From Cylindrobasidium torrendii FP15055 ss-10 (lineage: Eukaryota; Basidiomycota; Agaricomycetes; Agaricales; Physalacriaceae): 46,801 nucleotides of DNA. The stretch spans positions 1 through 46,801 of the forward strand of contig KN880620.1 of NCBI GenBank assembly GCA_000934385.1, given 5' to 3'. Each line of letters begins with the position of its first letter. Position 1 is the stretch's first letter. A model generated the notes under the pieces. The model had not been told where the DNA came from, ran no database searches, and saw nothing but the letters and a program-made list of their open reading frames with translations. The position numbers and the translations under genes were made by a program. Shown here one piece after another: positions 1 through 11,730 of the stretch.

Positions 1-260
1 ACCCGCAAAAATCCGCAAAAAATCGCAAAAAATCTTACGCAAGTCTCAATTAGATGTATTTGTGCTATGTGTAGTAGAAAATAACCATTGAGCTATCCTT
101 GTCTACAAATTCAAGCTGGGTAGACCAGTAACAAACCCTGTCTTTGTCCTTAGTATGCCCAAATAGTATCCTCTACAAAAAGCCAGGATCGAACTGGCGA
201 CTACCAAAATTTAAGTACGCATCGTTTCCACTACCCTACGCGACCGTTTCCCAGAAACGG
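1..260 (-). repeat. tRNA-derived SINE-like element (cut by window edge)
   Basis: Read on the minus strand, a tRNA-like head around 250-178 carries a box A-like stretch (GCGTAGGGTAGTGG, about 243-230) and a box B-like stretch (AGTTCGATCCT, within a GCCAG/CTGGC T-arm at 198-182). It does not fold into a complete tRNA: the anticodon and acceptor arms do not pair. About 150 bp of unrelated body follows and then a tail of imperfect GATTTTTTGCG repeats in the last 35 bases, running into the window edge. Head, body and short tandem tail are the layout of a tRNA-derived SINE. Copy number cannot be judged here; a degraded tRNA pseudogene is the alternative. Confidence 0.4.
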
Positions 261-1331
261 AAACAGTAACGCGTAACACTCCAGCCGTTTCATGTCTCCC
301 AACCGTAACGCACCCCGGGGTGGTTTCATCCCTACGTGCGGCTACAGTAAACGATGACTGCGTATTCTGATGCCCCACTGTTCATAGCATTGACCAGTTT
401 GAACGTACACCTGGGCCCCCGAGGCGCATCGATTCCAGCTTGACACACCGCGGAGGGCGCACAAACGTAAGAAAGCACTCGTCGAGCACCATGGTCGCCA
501 TCCATTCATTGGCCTGCGCTCACGTTTCGTCCTGGTCAAATCGTTCAATCACGTTTGAGCATAGCAAGGGTGTTTTGCATTCACACAAGGGTAAATCAAA
601 ATGGCCTTTGTTCGATAATATTATGTACGCTATGACAAGTTGGCCAGGCGGATGTGTGACATGCGACATGCTGGAGGCTCTGCGGCCAGCGTGGGCGGGG
701 CGCGCGCCCTTGCGGACTGGGGTGATGCCAGAGGGGCGATCATCAGCGATAAGAAATGGAAGATCAAGGGCGAACAATGGAGGTGATTGATTCTGAGCAG
801 ATTCAGCGCTTGTTTAGCAGTGAAAACAGGCGCAGTTTTGTTTCTTGAGAGACGTGAAGTCGAATGGGCAGGCCTCAAGGAGTAGTCAAGGGCAGACACA
901 AAGAAAAATCGATTTTGGGGATAAAGGAGGGTCCGCTTCGGCGCGTTTCGATCGGCGACACGTTGGCACTGATGTGGCATTAGGCGAGCTGACCGGCGAC
1001 GACGATGGCGGAGGGAAGAACAAAGGGCATCCAGAGCGTCGGCTAGGGCGGTCAAAGACGTCTTTGACAGTTTGGAAGGGCAGAGAAAGACCCGTTGGAG
1101 ACGCTTATCTGTTGTCAGGGGGAGCCGTGGGTGCGCACGTCATCCTTGGCAGCCTGTGGACGGCGACGACGACGACAAGAGGGTCGGTAGAGCTCAGGGC
1201 GGGGCCGACGACGTAAAGAAAGCGTTGACGCTGAGCAGGACAGCGAACAGGGCGATATGTAGTGGAAGGTGGTTATTGTAGAGCCCGGTGGCCGATGAGT
1301 CATTTTATCCGGCGGAGTTTGAAACCGATGG
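261..1331. other. Intergenic region upstream of TBP
   Basis: No reading frame here has family features, and no convincing splice-linked exons were found on either strand. It probably holds distal promoter sequence of the TBP gene and the end of whatever lies to the left. Confidence 0.5.
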
Positions 1332-1338
1332 TATATAA
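1332..1338 (+). promoter_or_regulatory. TATA box of the TBP gene
   Basis: TATATAA lies 94 bp upstream of the TBP start codon, with a pyrimidine-rich stretch (CCCTTGCTGTCCCCCCC, about 1372-1388) between them. Spacing suits a TATA element in front of a short 5' leader. The product of this gene would bind this site. Confidence 0.55.
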
Positions 1339-1425
1339 CCGGTGGGGTTGCGATTTGAACACTTTCCCACGCCCTTGCTGTCCCCCCCGGATTACCTCAT
1401 CCGAATTTTTTTGAACTTTGCCGTT

Positions 1426-2503
1426 ATGAACGCCCCGTCTCTGCCCACTCGTCAACTCGACATCTATGGCCGTCGTTCGCAGGGGAATGTTGCCCAGTCG
1501 CAGCAGCAGTTCCAACAGCAGCAGCAGCAAGCTCAGCAGGTCCAACAGCAGGCCCAGAGTGGCAGTGGCCTTGCTCTTCCCACCGGCAACCCATACCTTC
1601 AGCGCTCGGGACCTGGTCCATCTCCGCTCGCGAACTCGTTCTCTGCTCCGCAGCAGATCGTCGCCCATCCATCGCCTCAGTCGGCATCATCGGCCTCCGC
1701 GCCCTCGCCCCAGAATGCGCTCGCAGGACCATCTACTCCCGCCGCGGCACCCACGCCTGTCCCGCTCACACTCGAGCAGCAGCACATCACCGCCGTTGAG
1801 GGGATCGTCCCGACGTTGCAGAACATCGTCGCCACTGTCAACCTCGACTGTCGTCTCGATTTGAAGACCATCGCCCTACATGCCCGTAATGCGGAATATA
1901 ATCCCAAGGTTGGTTTATTTTCCTCCTCCCCTTATCAATACTATGTCGAACCGAGTTTATATCGTTCGACGTAGCGTTTCGCAGCTGTTATCATGCGTAT
2001 TCGCGAACCGAAAACGACGGCCTTGATCTTCGCGTCGGGCAAGATGGTCGTCACCGGTGCCAAGTCTGAGGACGACTCGAGATTGGCGTCGCGCAAATAC
2101 GCTCGCATAGTGCAGAAGCTGGGCTTCGACGCCAAATTCTCTGAATTCAAGATTCAGAACATAGTGGGCAGCTGCGACGTCAAGTTCCCCATTCGCTTGG
2201 AAGGACTTGCCTACTCCCACGGACAGTTTAGCAGTTATGAACCAGAGGTGCGTGTGCGACGTGACTGTATCATTGTTATGTTGCTAACGTTTCACAGTTG
2301 TTCCCTGGCTTGATCTACCGCATGATCAAGCCGAAGGTTGTGTTGCTTATTTTCGTGTCTGGCAAGATCGTGTTGACGGGTGCCAAGGTTCGCTCGCCGT
2401 CGTGCGCATCGCCGCACATGCTAACATGTCGCAGGTCCGCGAGGAGATCTACACCGCTTTCAACACCATATACACCGTGCTCTGCGAATTCCGCAAGCCG
2501 TAG
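1426..2503 (+). CDS. TBP: TATA-binding protein (TBP), general transcription factor
   Basis: Nuclear protein that nucleates transcription by RNA polymerases I, II and III by bending TATA DNA. Four exons (1426-1908, 1975-2247, 2298-2387, 2435-2503) give 304 residues; all introns are phase 0 and 47-66 bp. Residues about 24-47 are glutamine-rich, followed by a Pro/Ser/Ala-rich linker; the last roughly 180 residues are the conserved saddle of two direct repeats, recognisable by [29 protein letters not shown] and, in repeat two, [18 protein letters not shown] and [10 protein letters not shown]. The C-terminus ending EFRKP is usual for the family. The start is the first ATG of the open frame and lies after the CT-rich leader. 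The long N-terminus is variable among fungi. Identification is secure. Confidence 0.97.
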
Positions 2504-3607
2504 AATGTATCCTCACCACGATACCGTGTTGCGCCCCGTCCCGCAAGGTCTGCACCATTACTACCCTCCACGCGTACACCTATCATTATTCCCGCCCATG
2601 AGGCCTTGCGGGATGCGCCGGGCGCGACATCGGTCTTCTGAAAATCCGTCACAGTGGAAAGGCGTCTCTCCACCAGACATTGGGTCTCTTGTTGTTTTTT
2701 GTTGTTGCTCTCAATCATACTGTACATCTTTTCTTACACTCCAAGCAAGCACCACTATTCCCCACCCATTCATACATGCATTCATATACAATATCGCACT
2801 TCTCGTCGAATACCAAAGAAATATTTCAGATGGACTTAGACTTCTGTCTGTACGTACGACACAAGATGCAATTACATTTTGTTCGCACAAAGTCGTTTGA
2901 ACTTGGTCAGACGGTAGATCTTATGATAACTGACTACTGGACACACGGTCAAACACTTGTGGAAGTGCCGCATGCGCAGGGATTCACCTAAGACTTAGAT
3001 TGGGATTTGGAACTCGTCTGGAATATTCAACTTGGCGTCCTTAGTTAGCTTTTCGCACCCAATCTTGGTACGGCAACGGCAATGAACAAGGGTGTGAACT
3101 TAAGTCTGTGCATTAGAGATCCAAGACACGCCTCACAACCACGCAGCGGTGGTCTCAGGGTGGTCTTTGAGATGCAAAGCCGACAAGGAACCTGGAGCTT
3201 AGGAGAGACGTCTGCGTTCACCTTTTGGTCCATTGGGTATCATCGTTCCGCGCAATGCACATACATGATCTCAAGTCATAAGTAAGCGTGCGAGCACTGT
3301 TATTTTCGCAGTCAAAGTAGAAGCATTCATACACAAGACTTGATCAAGATTCAACGGTGTGGGGGGTTGGATGAGCACGGAGCGCGGGGGTGGGAAGAGC
3401 GGAGGTGAGACACGACAGTAACGATATACTGAGATCATACAAAAAGCTACAGGCCGAGCGGATAGACTAGAACCTACACGACGAGGTAGACTCGGAGTGT
3501 TCGAGTGTGGTAGAAAAAGACGAGGCAGGAAGAGAACTGAAAACAACATAATGGCGGGGAGGTGGAAAGAGAGTGTTCGCGTTGGCCATGTCGAGCTTGT
3601 GACATAC
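2504..3607. other. Intergenic region between convergent TBP and protease-like gene
   Basis: Convergent 3' regions of the plus-strand TBP and the minus-strand protease-like gene. It is AT-richer than the flanking genes. No coding exon with supporting features was seen. Confidence 0.5.
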
Positions 3608-5303
3608 CTAAGCGACAACATCGTAGAGGAAGGCGCCGGGGAACTTGTCCTTGACCTGCTTTTCGACCCACCAGTAAGGGGTGAGGTAGGCCGTGTCGGT
3701 TTCGTCGGCAGCGCCTGAGCCTCCAGTGAGGATTCCAACGATACGACCATCCCTGTCGAGGACGACCGAGCCCGAGTCGCCAGCTTCGGAAAACTTGCCG
3801 TGCGCGTTGTCGTAGGGTAGAACAGCAATCTCGAGCGACTTTTGACTGATGTCGTACTCCTTGTTGTAAACGTGCGTAAAGGACTCGAGGCCATTGAGAC
3901 GACCGATGGTGGTCCCCGTGGTCAAGCCGTTCTTCACCACCAGCAGGCACTTCTCGCCGTGGACGTCGAGGTGTTGGGGGTTGCGCATCTCGGCGTCCTG
4001 GACTATGCCAAAGGCCTGAAGGAGACCATCCGGTGGGTATTTGTAATCCTTGCGGTCCTGCGGCTGAGGGAACATCATCCTGCCATAATCAGCGGTCGAC
4101 AGGTTATCAGCTGCGCGGGAAGTAAAAGCAATAGTCAGCGAAGGGAGAAAAGGAGGGGAGACGGGGACAAAGATATGGAGACGTACCAACCCAGACCTTG
4201 TTGCCTTTGAATGTCGTCCAGTCAATCTTTTCATTATAAAGCTCGATAAGAGCCCAGTCGTTGGTGAACTTGTAGGGTTCGACGGGGACTTCGATGTTCT
4301 CGGAGTGAAGTACGAAGCCAAGAGTCCGTTGGTCAAGCGTCGAAAAGTTCTCCGTGACCTCAGCATGTATTGCTTTGACCTTGTTGATCTCCCTCTTTGC
4401 TTTCTCGACCAAGTCCAGGTATTCAGCACGTTTCTCCGCCACATCCTCATCCTCTCCCTCTGCGGGCTCCCCAAGCCTGCGAAGAGAATCGTTCCAGGCG
4501 TCGATGGCCAGGAGGTGGTCGCCGATGGTGGACATCATGGCTCCGATGGCCTTGTTGTATCCCTGTACGCCGAGCGCGACGATTTCTTCCCGACACTGAC
4601 TATTCTTGCCGGTGTTGGCGTGGACAGGAAGGGGGCGAGCGACGTGAGCACATGTTAGGACCGCGACACGCCGGCCACTGTTGCCTCCAGGAAGACAAAA
4701 GTACAACGCTGCAGTTCCTTCGTAAGATGGGTGTGCACGACTCGCGATGGCGAGACCGAGAGCCGGACTGAAGGGTTTGCGAAGGTTCGGGACTTTGTTG
4801 ATGAGAGGATTAAATGAGAGTAGCTTTGGGCTAGCAGTAGTACTAGTGACTGTGCGGTGCATCACCGACTCGATGAAGGCGACTTCGATGTTGGGGAAGC
4901 CGGCGCTGGCGAGGATGTCCTTGACGACGACTGCTCCGGCAACAGCATCCTCGTACGAGAGCGAATCTGGGTTCACGCCGACACAAATGATGAGAGGACA
5001 GAAGGGCTTGGACTCGCCAGCATTAGCGTAAGCAAAGGGGTTGACACAAGTCCATAAGATGCCGATGGACTCGAGCTGGTCGCAGATACGCGTGCCGATA
5101 GCAACCCAAGTCGGCCGGATCGCATGGCCGTACACCGGGCGAGGTTCACGAACGAGGCTCTTGCCCAGGACAGTGGGGCTCTGTGTGGCCCACCTGGTAC
5201 CAGACTTGTACACACAGGGAGTACCACGGCCAAAGTCGCTAAAAGCGAATGGATATTTGTCGGTGAGGCGGCCCGCTTTGGGGACGACGTCGTCGCCAGC
5301 CAT
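3608..5303 (-). CDS. Intracellular trypsin-fold (S1-like) serine protease-like protein
   Basis: Two exons (5303-4187 and 4110-3608) joined by a 76-bp intron give 539 residues. The chymotrypsin-type triad is visible: His220 in VLTCAHV, Asp349 in FTNDWALIEL, Ser485 in AGDSGSVV. The first 190 residues match nothing I recognise, and a charged insert (about 265-325, GEPAEGEDEDVAEKR, likely helical) separates His from Asp, so the domain is larger than a normal trypsin. No signal peptide or zymogen cleavage motif is seen, which suggests a cytoplasmic protein. The start was set at the ATG after a CT-rich leader (CTCCTCTCTTCCC) with G at +4; an in-frame ATG at 5414 would add 37 residues. Substrate unknown; loss of activity cannot be excluded, although the triad is intact. 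Confidence 0.8.
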
Positions 5304-5595
5304 CACTGGTGAAGGGGACGTTGGGAAGAGAGGAGACCCTTTCAAATGGCCAAGCAGGCGTCGATGAACGTCAGGTTCGGCTGTGAAGGCACGGAGCACG
5401 CCCTTTCCAATCATGTGGAGCCATGGCCCATCCGAGTCTGTCTGTTTCCACGCGAGACTTATTTCAACAAAATACGTCCTTGGTACACCCACTCAAGGCA
5501 GGCAATCCGAGGGATATTGGTTGTCCGTTGTGCATGAACGATGGTGGTATGCACAATAAAGTACATTATCCGATAATTATATGGTAGTCGATAGT

Positions 5596-6492
5596 TTACT
5601 TCTCCGTATCTTTGGCATGCTTGACCTGCTCCTCTAGTACCGCGATACGGCGAAGGTATGCATCTCGTTGTCTTGAGAGCTTTGCGATGTGCTGTTCGTC
5701 GGTGTACTCCGTCACGCCCACCCACTTGAGCAGATGCACGAGCAGGTTTCGCTCCTCGAGCTGAGGCGAATTTTCCTGGTGGATTTTGTCCGTGACACGG
5801 TCCAGACGGCGGATTTGGACTTCGTTCCAGGCGAACTGCAGTGCTGCGCATGCAGGAGCGGCTGTCAGTGCCGCCGGTAGTATAGCACGACGTCCAGCTG
5901 GATCGTTGTTTGAGCCTCGAGTCAGAAGGTTTGCATATGTACGCACCAAGTATTCCCCGTAGTATCCCTCCAGTGAGAAATCCACTTAATGCAGAGTCCA
6001 GCGTGTTCTCAACGCGTCTTTCGCCTCGACTCGGGCTTGATGTTGGTGCAGGAAACGCAGGATCGATGGTATGTACGCGGCGCTGGTACTCTGTCCATGG
6101 TAATGTTGAAATGAGAAGCGGGGAAACCATGTATTCGCGAATAGCTGCAATACAAGTCAATGTAGGGAAGTGATACAGAGGGAGCCAACCAACAGAAGAA
6201 TGTCGCGGCGGTCATCGCTCCATTTAGCGCAGCGACTAGGGATAGTTTGCCATGATTGTTGTGCTGGCCTTGGAATATTTGGTAGACGCCCGTGCCGAAT
6301 GCGCTTGCCGCAGCTAAAAATGTTGGATTAGACGAGCCAGAATCAAGATATTACTTGCGCACCTGTTATGACAGTGCCCTTTGTAACGGTGTCGTGCGCC
6401 TTTGGCCAGTGACTCGCTGTGGTAGCATCTCCCATAGGTGACGGAGCGCGTCCAAGAGCAATTGATCCGGTGATCATTGATCGGAGCTGCAT
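5596..6492 (-). CDS. Tim17/Tim22/Tim23-like membrane protein, probably mitochondrial
   Basis: Four exons (6492-6363, 6313-6194, 6144-5947, 5897-5596) give 249 residues; all three introns are exactly 49 bp and phase 1. Hydrophobic segments occur around residues 60-95 (LSLVAALNGAMTAATFF) and 125-170; the latter contains the Gly-rich pattern DSALSGFLTGGILRGILAGRR followed by AILPAALTAAPACAALQF, which resembles the signature of the Tim17 family of inner-membrane proteins. The C-terminal 70 residues are charged and likely coiled coil (LSRQRDAYLRRIAVLEEQV). It lies 134 bp downstream of the CHAT gene on the same strand. The family call rests on the Gly/Arg pattern only. The role could be import-related or assembly-related; an unrelated multi-pass protein is possible. 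Confidence 0.6.
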
Positions 6493-6626
6493 CGCAGGCT
6501 ACTTAAGGCTACTTAGAGTTGTAATGCGACTTTCCCTTCCAAGTTGCAGTACACTTCATCAATTTCAACACATAGAGAACCACCTTGAATACAGCTAGGA
6601 AGTATTATGCAAGACTCGAGCCAGTA

Positions 6627-8870
6627 TCATTTTCCATAGTGTACAAATGGCATCCACCGCACAAAATTCTGCTCTCCAACTCGGCCTCGGAGGACCTCCA
6701 ACGCGTGGTGAAGAGAGAGCGCCACGTCTCCTATGTCTGCCACATCCTTAGTCTCCTGCAGCTTTCCATAGAAAGCATCCGCTACGCCAGGCGCATCCTC
6801 GTCCCCAATAGCCCACATCGTACCAACCACACTCTGGTATCCCGCAGAAAGCATTCCGGCTGCGAGATGCACAACTTCGCTTGGTGCTCGCTCATCTCCC
6901 ACTGCTGTCTCGCACGCAGACAGGAATGCCAGCCCGCCCGGGGCGCGGTCTCTGGACATGAGGTCCGCCAAGGTGAGGCTTCCGTCGTGTAAAATAAAGG
7001 CGCTTTGCAGAGGGTCTAGCGCGTCCTGTACTCCGTGGCATGCGAGATGAATATTTGGGTGACGAGCCATAGAGTCCAAAACGCTTGCGATAGTCCCGCC
7101 GGAACCTTGTAAAAGTTCGTGCGTGTGCGGAAAATGGTTTCCAACTGTTTGCGATTCAAGAACTGTTCCTGGTAGTGGTTTGCTTCCGGGAGTAGCGGGT
7201 TGGGCCACAATAGTAATACCCGCAGGATGAATGAGCGGCTCAGCCTCCACTCTTGGTACCAGGCTGGTTAGCGTTGGTGTGTACGAAGAAACAATCTCGT
7301 TGAATGCTTTGCGCGATGAAGTGGGGTCGCCGTACATTCCCGCGGCGTGCAAAGGCAAAAAGGAGAGTGCCCCAGAGGTGCACCAAGTAATGCGAGGCAA
7401 GGTTGAGTCACCACTAGCAGGTGTCTGTGTTCGCTGAATTGAGGTCAATGCACGGCCCATAGCACTACGACATCGATTGATACATGCCTTAGACTTGCTT
7501 GCGACTGAGTCTATCACAGGCCCTACAACAGACGTCCACAGCAGCTGCAAAACAGTGACGATCTTGTCTATCTCGGCCTGATCCTGGCTTTCATCAAAGG
7601 GTGCCAAAACCCCAGCTCTCGATTCTCGCGACCGCCCCACTTGCGCTGTCTTGAGGAACGAGCCCAGATCACGTTTCATCTCGTCGACCTTGGAAGGAGA
7701 TAGTTCGGGAAGTGGGATGAAGTGAACATCTGGAGTACCGTCAGGCGCGCGCTGGAGGATAATGGCATCTGAGCGCATATGGTCGACATTGATACATGCC
7801 ACCGCGCCTGACATAGCGGCGTCGGCGAGCTTGGTTGTGTTAAGAGGACGCAGAAACTCCTTGAATCCGTCGAGCTGTCGAATTTCAGCCAGAAGACATT
7901 TGTACTCGTCCGCCAGTCGATGGTATGTGGGTTCGGCTGTGCCCTCACGTTTATTGCCAGCAGATGTTTTGCGACCGTCGGGCTTGAGGGATGCAGATAG
8001 AACGTCAAGGCGATCCGCGTACTCTGGGAACTTCTTGCGTAATCCATCCACAGGTGAATAAAGGTTCAGGATTTGTGCCCATACTATGGCTCGTCCCTCT
8101 GTGGCATATTAAATGAGTTTCAGAAGCGAAAAACACCTTTATGCACCTTCAAACCACTCCAAAGCGCACCAATCATAGCCAATATATAGCGCGGCGGCCA
8201 CAGCAGCGCTGACAGCATTCCCAATTCCCGAGGCTTCCTCGTAACGTCGGGACACACCATGGCCAAGCCACACAATCTCGGAGACGAGGTCTATCACAAG
8301 CGCATGCAGACAGAACATGTTATGCCTCATTTTCATAGATGGTGTCTGAGGTGAGGAGTAATATTGCTGTATATACTGCACCGCGGCGTGGACGACTGTC
8401 GAAAGTTGGGGGGATGTATGTGCGGCCTGTGTCAATAGTGTTGATGCCTGTTTCCAGTCGTCGTGGGATGGATTGCGAGAGAATCGTGCCAGGAATGCGA
8501 GGGCCAGGTTGGTAAGACGCGAAGGCTTGTCTGCATGGGCGTCAGGCGTCTGGTCTATGGCTTGTCCAAACCATTTGATTGCTTCGTTAATGTCATTTAT
8601 GTCGCCGAGACTATGAAATCGATGGGTGAGGAAGCTTCCCAGGTCAGAAAATATGCCAGATTGTTCAAAGTAGTCGCTGAAAGTGCATTTGATAGCTTCT
8701 CGTAGAAGTCTAATGGCTTCATGTAAGTCTGTGATATCCGTAGAGCGCTGGTAGCGTTGAAAGTGTGTATGTGCCAGGTTGACCCAGGACCCAGCATCAG
8801 ACGTTGCCGAGTTCGACATTTCGACTTGATTTTCGTAGACAATGGCTTCATCCGAGCCTGTTGGAACCAT
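6627..8870 (-). CDS. TPR-CHAT domain protein (caspase-like fold)
   Basis: Two exons (8870-8147, 8098-6627; 48-bp phase-1 intron) give 731 residues. The N-terminal 240 residues hold tetratricopeptide-like helical repeats, seen in WVNLAHTHFQRYQRSTDITDLHEAIRLL-type segments spaced about 45 residues apart. The C-terminal half is a CHAT domain with the catalytic pair His596 (HLACHG) and Cys637 (LSACETA) and the usual GTMWAIGD segment. CHAT proteases are a caspase-clan peptidase family; fungal members of this TPR-CHAT type are mostly uncharacterised. The junction ALEWFEEGRAIVWAQIL follows the family's conserved boundary helix, which supports the intron. Similar proteins often have more N-terminal repeats, so this may be a short member. 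The ATG at 8870 is the only in-frame start after the upstream stop. Confidence 0.87.
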
Positions 8871-8958
8871 CACTGGAGAAAGGTATGTGATGGTTCGATT
8901 CAGGAAGAGAACAATATCCCAAAGTTGGCATCGCTCTCGGGAAATCCCGACGAACCTT

Positions 8959-8966
8959 TACTTATA
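8959..8966 (-). promoter_or_regulatory. Possible TATA box of the CHAT gene
   Basis: TATAAGTA on the minus strand, about 90 bp upstream of the start codon at 8870. It lies in the 436-bp divergent promoter shared with Vps1 (8871-9306), which also has a short TGTG run near 9043. Position is the only support. Confidence 0.35.
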
Positions 8967-9306
8967 GGCTAGCTGTAAGCCGTTGTTGCCAATGCGCGGC
9001 CACTCAGATAATGCAGTTTCTGTTTAACTGTTTTTGTTGTGCAATGTGTGTGTGTCCTTATAACTTACACAACGCCCTGGGAAACATCAATGAGTTGAGA
9101 GTGATTTACCCAGACTGAATATTCTGGTTTTGGTTCGCTGCAATGGAGGAACTCAAATACCCTGCGGCCAGTATCTATTTTGTGCTCGTCGCGCAGTTCT
9201 TTCGACTCACTATAGCTGCGCGAGGCTATGTATGCGCCACACAATCAATTTGTGCGAGTTTGGTCACGATCTACCTTCGACTGTTACCTTCACCGTTCTC
9301 ATAGAA

Positions 9307-11730
9307 ATGTCGACGCAACCGGGCGGAATTGGCGCAGAGATCGTTGCCACGGTCAACAAGCTGCAAGATGTGTTTTCGGCGGTTGGCACATCGGCATCAC
9401 AGATAGATTTACCACAAATATGTGTGCTGGGCAGTCAGAGCAGTGGAAAGAGTAGTGTTCTCGAGGTGCGTTCGTCATTGGCCGCTGCGGCTGCGACATG
9501 TGCTTTGATGTTGACGACACGTAGAACATTGTGGGGCGCGACTTTCTCCCGCGTGGGACGGGCATCGTGACGCGGCGACCACTGGTACGCATTCAGCCTG
9601 ACGATAGCGCGTGAAGTACTGATCACTCACTGTAGGTTCTGCAACTGATCAACCGCACCGCAACAGGTGGAAAAGAAGGTGCGCACTATCCAGCGCTAAA
9701 GCGCGCCGTTCTCATCCCCTCACGCAGTGACCACGTCGGACAAGAACTCCAACCCCGACGAGTGGGGTGAATTCCTTCATCTTCCGGGCGAAAAGTTCTT
9801 CGACTTCAACAAGATTCGGGATGAAATTGTGCGCGATACCGAGGCGAAAACGGGACGGAACGCTGGAATTTCACCACTTCCCATCAATCTGCGCATCTAC
9901 TCGCCCAACGTGCTCACCCTCACGTTGGTGGACTTGCCCGGGTTGACGAAGGTTCCCGTGGGAGACCAGCCGAAGGATATCGAGAAGCAAATCAGGGACA
10001 TGCTCATGAAATACATCGGTCGCCCTGCCTGTATCATTCTCGCCGTTTCGCCCGCCAATGTCGACTTGGCCAACTCCGAAGGTCTCAAGATGGCACGCGA
10101 CGTTGATCCCGACGGTACACGTACTATCGGTGTCCTCACCAAGGTTGATTTGATGGACAAGGGAACCGATGTTGTCGACATTCTCGCTGGACGCGTCATT
10201 CCCCTCCGTCTTGGCTACGTCCCAGTCGTCAACCGTGGCCAGCGCGATATTGACTCTGCCAAATCCATTGTTGCTGCACTCGAAGCGGAGCGCGAGTACT
10301 TCGAAAATCACCCGTCATACAGAGGCAAGGCCCAGTTCTGCGGGACTCCTTTCCTCGCCCGCAAGCTCAACATGATTCTCATGCACCACATTCGCAATAC
10401 CTTGCCCGATATCAAGGCTCGCATATCGCAACAACTCGCGAAGTATAACACTGAGTTGCAGTCGCTCGGTGGTCTGGCAGCAGATGGCAATGGCAGCAAC
10501 GTCGTCCTCTCTGCAATTACCGAGTTCACCAACGACTTCCGGACAGTCATCGACGGTAACACCAACGAACTTTCGCTCAACGAACTTAGCGGTGGTGCCC
10601 GCATCAGCTTTGTTTACCACGAACTCTTCAACAACGGTATCAAGAGCATCGATCCATTCGACCAGGTCAAAGACGGTGATATTCGCACCATCCTTTACAA
10701 CTCTGCCGTACGTTCTTCCCGTTCCCCGTCACGTTGTTCCTCATTTATCTAGGGTTCGACTCCCGCACTCTTCGTTGGTACCGCTGCGTTTGAAATTATC
10801 GTCAAGCAACAAATTAGGCGGCTGGAGGAACCCAGTCTGAAGTGCTGTCAGCTTGTATATGACGAGCTCATCCGCATTCTTGGTCAGATTCTTGGGCGTA
10901 TGGTGCGTGTTTAGTTCATTCACCACCCTTAGCCGCTCATCGCATTATAGCAAGCATTCCGCCGGTATCCTGCACTTCGTGACCGCTTTAACTCTGTGGT
11001 GGTCAATTTCTTCAAGACATCAATGACCCCGACGACCAAGCTTGTGACCGATATGGTGGCAATGCAGGCTTGCTACGTGAACACCACCCATCCCGACTTC
11101 ATCAGTGGCCATAAGGCGATGGCCATCGTCCAGGACCGCCTTGCCCCCAAGCGACCTACTACCCCTCAAGTTGACCAAAAGAAGCTGATCAACAACAACA
11201 AGGACTTGGAGGTGACGATGGCGCCAGAAGAACCCAGCTTCTTTGGCTCGTTCTTCGCACGCCAGACGGGTACCCAGAAGAAGAAGCCGTCGGGTGTCAG
11301 TGTGATGGACGCACCGCCGCCTGTCATCAAGCCCCAGCAGGGTTTGAACGAGCGGGAGACGATGGAAACCGAGGTCATTAGTGCGTGCCCTCCTCTGCCT
11401 CCTCGCTTCATGCTGACGCAGCACAGAGCTACTCATCAACTCGTACTACAACATTGTGAAGAGGGAGATGATTGACATGGTGCCAAAAGCCATCACGTTG
11501 ACGCTGGTGAACTTTGCGAAGGAGAACCTCCAGCGAGAGCTGCTGCAGGAGCTTTACAAGCCTGATGTACTGGATACACTGCTTAAGGAGAGCGACTACG
11601 TTGTTGCGCGGAGGAAGGAGTGCATCAGCATGGTGTCTGCCCTTAACAAGGCCGAGGAGTACGTCTCTTTCCTCGAAGGACACATAACACACACTAACGC
11701 TGTGCACACAGGATTGTCGCTGGTGTTTAG
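9307..11730 (+). CDS. VPS1: Dynamin-like GTPase Vps1
   Basis: Large GTPase that drives membrane scission in Golgi-to-vacuole traffic, endocytosis and peroxisome division. Eight exons (9307-9465, 9525-9584, 9636-9678, 9728-10707, 10753-10902, 10951-11380, 11427-11658, 11712-11730) give 690 residues, the usual length. Motifs: G1 GSQSSGKSS (42-50), G3 DLPG (156-159), G4 TKVD (225-228); then the stalk region ([38 protein letters not shown]), a short low-complexity insert ([11 protein letters not shown]) and a C-terminal GTPase effector domain ([10 protein letters not shown]). No PH domain or Pro-rich tail, as expected for Vps1 rather than a classical dynamin. The last exon is only 19 nt and encodes IVAGV. 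Introns are 45-59 bp. The start ATG directly precedes the conserved N-terminus. Confidence 0.96.

Noticed and set aside
5304..5492. Longer N-terminus for the protease-like protein
   Set aside because: The frame is open, but it begins after a TGA and the bases before 5303 are CT-rich leader-like; only the ATG at 5414 remains as a less likely alternative.
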